From Ulva prolifera (taxonomy: Eukaryota; Chlorophyta; Ulvophyceae; Ulvales; Ulvaceae): DNA of 64,000 bases. Both the position numbers and the translations under genes were made by a program. This document shows, piece by piece, positions 60,501 through 64,000 of this stretch (position 1 is the stretch's first letter; each line of letters starts with the position of its first letter). Location of the stretch: positions 992,001 through 1,056,000 of the forward strand of contig CM041196.1 of the NCBI GenBank assembly GCA_023078555.1. Direction: 5' to 3'. The notes beneath the pieces were generated by a model that was given only the letters and a program-made list of their open reading frames with translations, had not been told where the DNA came from and ran no database searches.

Positions 60501-62892
60501 TTATGGAAGCAGGGTCGTCTCTGCAGCGTGTCCAAGCTGATGCAAACATCACTGCAAGGGCCCGTGGCATTGCATCACTCTTAGATAACCAGCCTGTACA
60601 GCACCGCCAAAGACAACAAACATCATGGCTTCCTGCAGAGGTTCAAAATTGGGCGGCTGGCCGCACCCGAGACGAGTGCAACGCTGCAGGTACGCCATCG
60701 GAGACTCTGCAGAGGCGGAGACGTGCGACAGCTTCTGCAGCAGCTGCGGCCGCGGCCACGTGCACACCGTGCGCTGCGACAAGAAGCTCTGCAGCAGCGC
60801 CCTCCACGACAACGTCCGCCACTGCAACCGGGCCATGGCCAGTGCTGAGCCAGGCGCTGCCGCTGCCATCGACGCTGACGGCTGCGGCGATGCTGACCGT
60901 GACCGCGCAGAGGCGGTCGAGTTTGATGAGTTCACTCACGACTTCTTCTGGGAGCACATGCAGTTTGAGGACCCTGTCCAGTCGGAGGAGGAGCGGCGGC
61001 TGTTCCGCATCTGCGGCTGCTGCTGTGGCAGTGAGGAGCATGAGAAGGTGGGGTGGCTGACCACAGTTCATCTTTCCTGTACCACTTGACTGTCAGCTAT
61101 GCACGCATGCCCCTCACATCTTCTGGATGCCTGGAGATGCAATGGCATGCAGCCTGTACCTGCCTAACTTGGCCTAGCATGTGCATGCCTGTGGTCTCAC
61201 CAGTGCATGGAGCGGTGTTGCAATGAATGCAGGCTGATGGCACGTGGGAGGAGAAACACTGCCTGTTGCCAATCTGGCACGCCCCGGTGGGCCCGAACGA
61301 CGCGAGTGCTCACAAGCCCTCTGATGTGGCACACGTCCATGTCAGCGACACTGGCTGCCTGTTCCCGTGCAAGTGCGTCTCCTGCAACTGCCACCCTCTG
61401 TCTTCTGTGAACCTGTAAGAAAGTCTGAATGAACCTGTGAACACTTTTCACTCCTGCACATTAATTCGCGTTTGCGAATTCGCGAGCAGCTGCGCATAAT
61501 AATCGTGCACCAGTATGGGAGTGTACATGTGTATTGACCCAAATGCAAGCGGAAAAGGGGCGAAACATATTGTCATGTCAGCTAAGCCTCAGGACAGGTC
61601 CCTAACGAGAACTATTTCTTGTCTGCGTATACCCAATGACCTGACAGCCTGACTGGTGCCTGCTATGTAGCGTGTACAATACCAGCTACCCTTCAGTGCT
61701 TGCAGTGCCTGCCCTGCTTGTAGTGCATGGTGCTTATGTCAGTGTGAAGTTCTAGAATTCTATTCTACTGGAAAAATCTAGAATTGATGAGGCATTCAAC
61801 GCAGCTGAAGGGCGTGATAGCCCTTGTAACTGCGCACAGTGCTAGCGGCTGCTACGCGGAACTTTGCAGTGAGTATTGCTTAGACTTTAGCTGGTGCTGC
61901 ATCTGTTCGATCAATCCCAACAGGTCAGCCGCGGGTGATCGGGAAAGAAACAAGCTGATGAGATCGTTGCCATGCAGGCATTTCAATGGATCGACGACGC
62001 ACACGTTCCTGGTCATCGACCGCTCTGGCAGCATGAGATCGAGGGTCATCACCCCCGACAGCAGCGACATCCGGGAGCATGAGGCCTTCAGACACGGCCG
62101 CCTCGACAACGTGCTCGGCGTCGTGTACGAGGCCGCTCACAAGTACGTCCTCGAGCGGGCCTCCAAGTCACAGGAGGAGCTGTTCACTTTCATCCCCTTC
62201 TCATCAGACGCTGAGATCAAGTTCTTCGCCAAAGGTGCCGCAGACGGCAATGTGGCCGGCCTGCTCGATGAGTTCATGGAGTGCCCTCCAGAGAGAGGCA
62301 CCAATTTCTACAAAGCTCTGCAGAAGACGAAACTCGCCGTGAACGAGGTGCGGCAGCCCCACACTTCAGCAGGTTTGCGTACGGCTTGTCCAGCTTGATG
62401 CCACGCCTACTTTGTCCAAGCTATGTCCATCTACCGGGCCTGATTCAAATCGCGTTATCGCAATAGTTGACACACAAGTAGCCTCCGGCTGCACATGCAT
62501 GCCCGCAGTCGCAGCTGCAACTGAGAATGGGGCAGTCACTAAGGGTACATACCATGCAGTGGCGCATCCAAGGCAGGGGGAGCCACAAGCCGGTGGTGAT
62601 CCTGCTCACAGACAGCGAGGACTTCTCCAGGAAGGAGAGCACAGCACTGATGCGGAAGATCATGGCCGGTGAGCAGAGCCTGCCGGAGGCAGAGCAGCTG
62701 GCATTCCACTTCATCGGGTTTGGGCCTGGTGTCGATGAAGAGTACATCCGCAAGCTGGCGAGCATTGGCAACGGCAGCCACATGACGTGCCTTGCAGCCA
62801 ACGACATGGACCGCGTGACCCTCGTGAAAGCCTTCAGCCGCATCGCAGCGCGGCCGGCGCTGCAGGTCGCGCTGACGCCCCACAAGCCATGA
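27529..62892 (+). CDS. Giant GBP/VLIG-like GTPase with Cys/His-rich region and C-terminal VWA domain, copy 2
   Basis: Exons: 27529-27705, 29320-29497, 30156-30310, 37819-38070, 41369-41644, 42148-42460, about 43040-43193 (5' part only, 3' end unresolved), 45093-45532, 46159-46384, 46750-47201, 48516-48821, 50190-50332, 50634-50984, 51304-51576, 53672-53978, 54334-54556, 54873-55307, 55640-55985, 56328-56571, 57251-58073, 58433-59024, 59471-59829, 60211-60318, 60690-61047, 61233-61372, 61978-62347, 62560-62892. Each has the phase of its copy 1 counterpart, and several have the same length (178, 143, 273, 592, 359 and 108 nt). Without exon 7 they total 8,180 nt, about 2,730 residues. Exon 7 must restore the frame (length one more than a multiple of three); its start, with MVQTW against MMQRW in copy 1, fits, but the end does not resolve. 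P-loop, DxxG and MIDAS are intact. The gene lies head-to-tail 793 bp after copy 1. Much larger introns, full of repeats, stretch it to 35 kb. Intron 13 uses a GC donor. Start: one of two adjacent ATGs at 27529 and 27532. Confidence 0.8.
28255..28300 (-). repeat. Short SINE/LINE tail, minus strand
   Basis: Contains CAAGTAAATCTGAATTTACT and GAGCCGTATC, the reverse of the tail shared by the LINE and SINE copies of this window. Only the terminal 45 or so bases are clear. Confidence 0.5.
28737..29000 (-). mobile_element. SINE-like element with LINE-type tail in copy 2 intron 1
   Basis: Read on the minus strand, a head region (about 28,910-29,000) includes GGGATCGATTCTG, which fits the RNA polymerase III B-box consensus GWTCRANNC, preceded by a small hairpin CCTCC/GGAGG. 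A body of about 130 bp follows, then GGAGTTGTCAATGTCC, GGATACGGCTCAG, TAAATTCAGATTTACTTTAC and further TTTAC units. The tail is shared with the LINE copy at 12.5 kb. A polymerase III head with a LINE-type tail is the usual SINE plan. The A box is not convincing, so the tRNA origin is only suggested. Confidence 0.5.
30517..30605 (+). repeat. 30-bp tandem repeat, three copies
   Basis: Units of the form GGAATGTCC(T/G/A)ATGGCTTCC followed by TTGGTGGCCGC repeat three times with single-base differences. Confidence 0.85.
31070..31160 (+). repeat. Tandem 46-bp repeat with inverted-repeat core
   Basis: Two units centred on AATGGTCGGTG and CACCGACCATT arms separated by CCT. A degraded version lies just upstream at about 31012-31045. 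The arms resemble those of the large array at 34.6-35.7 kb (AATGGTTGGTGG). Confidence 0.8.
31167..31280 (+). other. Exon-like block in intron 3 (possible nested gene, first exon)
   Basis: A 38-codon frame starting with ATG (MHALVTTAVSMDSPRALHLA) runs into a good donor, AAT before GTAAGC. It has no counterpart in copy 1. It could begin a nested gene on the same strand or be a relic of a captured fragment. No homology is recognised. Confidence 0.3.
31577..32345 (+). repeat. 94-bp minisatellite, about eight copies
   Basis: Units contain GATGGGCAGCA, CACTGTCA, CCCCGCTGCACTGCGTG, GGGGGCAGAGGGGGTA and ACAGCACAGAA. GATGGGCAGCA-type words mark copies near 31629, 31719, 31818, 31912, 32013, 32107, 32203 and 32297. 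Two subtypes alternate in blocks (GAGCTGCGGCAGC versus GTGCTTCGGCAAC), indicating homogenisation of neighbouring units. Long frames in all directions here are products of the repeat length and are not genes. Confidence 0.9.
33418..33484 (+). other. Exon-like block in intron 3 (possible nested gene, internal exon)
   Basis: Bounded by CTTGCAG and by a GTAAGC donor. In one frame it reads QLLEVIAVRLRVSNKLTFLE, a regular protein-like sequence. The phases of this block and the one at 31167 do not join directly, so at least one piece is missing or the set is not a gene. Confidence 0.3.
33545..33585. repeat. Two overlapping perfect palindromes
   Basis: A 26-bp palindrome (33545-33570, arms CATTGTGGTGCGC) is followed, sharing three bases, by an 18-bp palindrome (33568-33585, ATGCCAGGCGCCTGGCAT). 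Both have no spacer. They could extrude as adjacent hairpins or mark ends of inserted repeats. Confidence 0.85.
34346..34396 (+). other. Exon-like block in intron 3 (possible nested gene, internal exon)
   Basis: After GATAG the frame LMHIAFPKRHAEYICTI runs for 17 codons to ATC before GTAAGT, the ideal donor. It can be joined in phase 0 to the frame at 35786. Support is limited to splice words and frame. Confidence 0.3.
34557..35665. repeat. 16-copy array built on a 25-bp palindrome
   Basis: Each unit has the arms AATGGTTGGTGG and CCACCAACCATT with a single C between them. Sixteen copies run from about 34587 to 35650 at spacings of roughly 60-73 bp. One copy (near 35005) lacks the central pair and one (near 35430) has GGCC altered to GGGCC; all others keep the palindrome exactly. 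Two linker types alternate: one with CCGGGGAGCCTGGATCATGA, the other with GTGCGCCGCGCCGTGCATGG and ATGCTTACATACATGACT. The result is a higher-order repeat. The palindrome is conserved far better than the linkers. Confidence 0.95.
35786..36016 (+). other. Exon-like block in intron 3 (possible nested gene, last exon)
   Basis: An acceptor CATGCAG at 35785 opens a 76-codon frame to TAG at 36014-36016. The product includes MKPAAQWAQEDGLYVADYEY and KFILGALKMEGTAESPLHPI and ends in a basic segment. It reads like a real protein and has no counterpart in copy 1. I do not recognise the family. It is the best piece of the possible nested gene. Confidence 0.4.
36510..36880. repeat. Region rich in TTCCGG/CCGGAA and GAACGTTCC words
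   Basis: Words such as CTTCCGGG, CCGGAACG, GGAAACGTTCCGG and GCGGATCC recur every few tens of bases on both strands. A related cluster lies at about 30420-30485. No clean repeat unit could be defined. Confidence 0.4.
38629..38728 (+). repeat. GTGCGT/ATGCGT microsatellite
   Basis: About 100 bp of hexamers (GTGCGT with GTGCAT and GTATGC variants) in copy 2 intron 4, about 105 bp before a hAT-like element. Confidence 0.9.
38835..40710. mobile_element. hAT-like element 1 with ~260-bp terminal inverted repeats (copy 2 intron 4)
   Basis: The left end starts CAGGGGTGTCTGCAC, the right end closes with GTGCAGACCCCCC. The inverted repeats extend about 260 bp, including ACGTCCACCGGGAACGCGAG on both sides. 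A perfect 8-bp target duplication, TCATATAG, flanks the element at 38827-38834 and 40711-40718. The CAGGGGTG terminus and 8-bp duplication point to hAT. The 1.3-kb interior has no recognisable transposase, so the element is non-autonomous. The repeats contain many CGCCCA/TGGGCG words. Confidence 0.85.
42022..42053. repeat. 32-bp perfect palindrome upstream of copy 2 exon 6
   Basis: Arms ATTGGAGACAAACTAT meet their exact inverted complement without a spacer. It lies about 95 bp before the acceptor of exon 6. Confidence 0.9.
42675..43010 (+). mobile_element. LINE 3' fragment in copy 2 intron 6
   Basis: Contains the C-terminal coding block seen at 2040-2249 (GVFVTDALRQFVPAECGVV and a closing NGAMNE stop at 42935) followed by a 3' UTR with CCTTTGTAAG and a short tail. 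It lies immediately upstream of the presumed exon 7 acceptor at 43039. It is 5'-truncated and in the same orientation as the host gene. Confidence 0.75.
44310..44370 (-). repeat. Short dispersed-repeat tail, minus strand
   Basis: The reverse complement reads GCTGTTTTCGCGGTGCCGCC and then CACCTCGCC, close to the stretch at 28530-28560 on the plus strand. It seems to be the 3' end of a non-LTR repeat family seen at least five times in the window. Confidence 0.35.
47760..48440 (+). repeat. Diverged direct repeat in copy 2 intron 10
   Basis: Two blocks, about 47760-47875 and 48328-48440, share in order GTCTAGGTCT, CACCCCGAAAA, a TACCTAGA-type word and AACCCA followed by an ACGCGTT/TACGTGTT word. 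They are moderately diverged and may be ends of one element or two copies of a repeat. Confidence 0.45.
47885..47922. repeat. AT-rich palindrome of about 38 bp
   Basis: Arms AATTTGGTATGGTATATAT mirror each other around an AT-alternating centre. Sequences of this kind extrude cruciforms easily. It lies in copy 2 intron 10. Confidence 0.85.
50634..51303 (+). other. Copy 2 exon 13 and its GC-AG intron
   Basis: The exon (50634-50984) ends AACAAG and the intron starts GCATGA; the copy 1 equivalent has GACAAG before GTGCGG. No GT lies nearby that would keep the frame, and read-through would meet a stop at once. The intron ends CATGCAG at 51303. Confidence 0.65.
52043..53590. mobile_element. hAT-like element 2 with long terminal inverted repeats (copy 2 intron 14)
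   Basis: The left end TAGGGGGGTGGGCACTC and the right end GAGTGCCCACCCCCA are inverted copies, and the repeats extend more than 200 bp, including ACGTCCACCGGG. The flanks carry GTTTCAC on both sides (CGTTTCAC at 52035-52042, TGTTTCAC at 53591-53598), a near-perfect 8-bp duplication. Terminal and internal words (GACGCAGAACGCATGCTG here, GATGCAGAGCGCATGCTG in element 1) show it belongs to the same family. No transposase was recognised. Confidence 0.8.
54627..54680 (+). repeat. GTGCGT-rich simple repeat
   Basis: Short run of GTGCGT/GCGTGC words in copy 2 intron 17, less regular than the one at 38.6 kb. Confidence 0.7.
54873..56571 (+). other. Copy 2 exons 18-20: GBP/VLIG-like GTPase domain
   Basis: Almost the same as copy 1. 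The P-loop is GQQSVGKS, switch region GRCTDGVWIS, DxxG motif FLDCEGIGS, and the KD motif sits in GSIMFCLKDVPADSMRS. Exons are 435, 346 and 244 nt against 432, 343 and 247 in copy 1. All residues expected to contact nucleotide and Mg2+ are kept, so this copy is predicted to be active. Confidence 0.85.
57251..58073 (+). other. Copy 2 exon 21: acidic linker, shorter than in copy 1
   Basis: Starts with a hydrophobic piece (VVFDIHLQHDVVAAAQGML) that parallels copy 1 and ends with the shared HQLRLGSLVQDPAAAEGV segment. The middle is Ser, Asp, Glu and Ala-rich with a basic patch (APLKRKRTSAAQRFSKVHRS) that could act as a nuclear localisation signal; copy 1 has no such patch. Confidence 0.7.
58433..61372 (+). 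other. Copy 2 exons 22-26: Cys/His-rich zinc-binding-like region
   Basis: The clusters match copy 1 one for one (HSCGTDHRCKADCAFC, HNGRHMCSDKPHACGKPC, CDCECSNHLCGAACSLPGC, CPLCGGGCPGGHLHA, HYCGAPCPQCLYRC, CDSFCSSCGRGHVHTVRCDK). Exons 22, 23 and 24 have the same lengths as in copy 1. Exon 25 is 42 nt longer, with added acidic and alanine residues. Confidence 0.75.
61978..62892 (+). other. Copy 2 exons 27-28: C-terminal VWA domain with MIDAS
   Basis: DRSGSM, the threonine in RGTNFYKAL and the aspartate in VVILLTDSED form a complete MIDAS. The end, FGPGVDEEYIRKLASIGNGS and KAFSRIAARPALQVALTPHK, is close to copy 1. The stop TGA is at 62890-62892. The intron position and phase match copy 1. Confidence 0.9.
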
Positions 62893-64000
62893 CGACACGA
62901 GAACTCACTGATGCGCATGCATCGTGGGCAGCTGCTGCCACTGTCTACTCCATGGCGCGATCGACTGTACAGTATGCTTGTTTGCTCCACAGGAGCACTC
63001 CTGTGCATGTGGCGAGGCAGCGGCCGAGATGTGGCACAGATATCAGCATGGGCATGTACAGTAGAAGGCAGGAAAAGGCATTCCAATCCGCACACATTCA
63101 GGGGGTGCAAAGCGAGGGGGACAAGCTTGCACCTCGGATGAGAAGCTTGAAGCTTGTACAGTAGTGCATGGAGTCGCCGTGCATGTTTTTTATCGCTAGG
63201 GTATCATATCAGTGTGTGGCTCAAGTGCATGCATATCAGCGAAGGTCACAACAGATCAGGATGGTTAAACGTACCTGGGGAGCTGTGGTCTTCTGTGGTA
63301 CTTGCTCGCATATCTCTGTGTCAGAGTCAAGTCACCCGTGCATGAGAAATGCGCCCGCCTATATTCGCAACAGGCAGCTCTATCCACAGACCAGACCTTG
63401 GTCATGCTTGTTGAACACAGATTTGTATATACGCATGTAACACAGCGATTCACCAGCATTGCACGTTGCGCCTGCATTCAACAGGCAGAGGGATTGGTCT
63501 CCTCTCGTGCAGCTACCGAAAACTCTGTACAGTATGGGGGATGAGGAGGGGGGCCAACACATACGCATTCCGCGACAGCTGGCAGAACAAACACTGCAGG
63601 TACTGCGACATATAGACACATGAAGAAAGCAGACTGATTCGTGATAGTGTGACCGTTTACTTACATCAGTCCAAATTCTCCTGTTAGTCCGAATTTGGGT
63701 GTCAATCGACGTGGAATGCGAAAGCATGGTAAGCGGGAAACCATGATGTGCCATCGCAAGCCACTGCATATGGTGGCCACGACATGAACATACATGTATG
63801 TACTATAGCATGAGCAGAAGAACAATTGCAGCACTGCGTAACAATGAGTGGAGTGGCCAGGTGGAGCAGGTGAATGGAAATGGGGGCCGAGGTCCAAAGG
63901 ACAACGGCAAAGCAAAAATTGTACCGTGAGCAACACCAACTTGTGGTGCCTCACAACGGCAGCAAGCACAGCAATGCGTCGCTGCCGCCACCGCTCGAGA
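62893..64000. other. Spacer downstream of copy 2
   Basis: No gene could be supported. A TGTAA word at 63436-63440, about 545 nt after the stop, is a candidate poly(A) signal. A minus-strand frame at 63661-63969 starts MLAAVVRHHKLVLLTVQFLL, but it has no homology and no splice support. Confidence 0.4.

Overview
The window looks like nuclear DNA of a eukaryote, most likely a green alga, perhaps a trebouxiophyte. The reasons are two very intron-rich genes with short in-phase exons, donors mostly of the GTGCG/GTACG type, acceptors almost always TGCAG, a base composition that looks mixed rather than strongly GC-rich, and LINE 3' ends that close with TGTAA, the usual chlorophyte poly(A) signal. No rRNA gene, tRNA gene, CRISPR array or bacterial-type operon was found. 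The lineage call is an inference.

Layout: (1) 1-2345 holds two LINE fragments in a row on the + strand. (2) 2346-4927 is a low-information spacer that ends at the promoter side of the first gene. (3) 4928-26735, + strand, is copy 1 of a giant multidomain gene, reconstructed here as 28 exons (27 firm, one 33-nt exon tentative) coding for about 2,868 residues. (4) 26736-27528 is a short intergenic gap. (5) 27529-62892, + strand, is copy 2 of the same gene in head-to-tail orientation, with the same exon order and the same intron phases wherever both copies could be read. It is swollen by repeats and transposons in its introns. (6) 62893-64000 is a downstream spacer.

The two genes are the core of the window. 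Each encodes, in order: a long N-terminal region of unknown fold; a beta-rich region; a large GTPase domain of the GBP/VLIG/atlastin kind (dynamin superfamily), with P-loop, DxxG and a KD motif where GBPs carry RD; an acidic low-complexity linker; a long Cys/His-rich zinc-binding-like region; and a C-terminal von Willebrand factor A domain with a complete MIDAS. GTPase, Cys/His and VWA modules are strongly alike between copies, while the N-terminal third and the acidic linker have diverged. I do not know a named family with this exact order; a role in assembly-driven defence or trafficking is only an analogy.

The introns of copy 2 are a museum of repeats. They hold two hAT-like elements with long terminal inverted repeats and 8-bp target duplications, a LINE 3' fragment, SINE-like copies (28 kb) sharing a 3' tail with LINEs, a 94-bp minisatellite, a 16-copy array built around a near-perfect 25-bp palindrome, several isolated perfect palindromes, and exon-like blocks that might be a nested gene in the 7.5-kb third intron. 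Copy 1 carries a 438-bp hAT-like MITE, a reversed LINE fragment and a short SINE/LINE tail.
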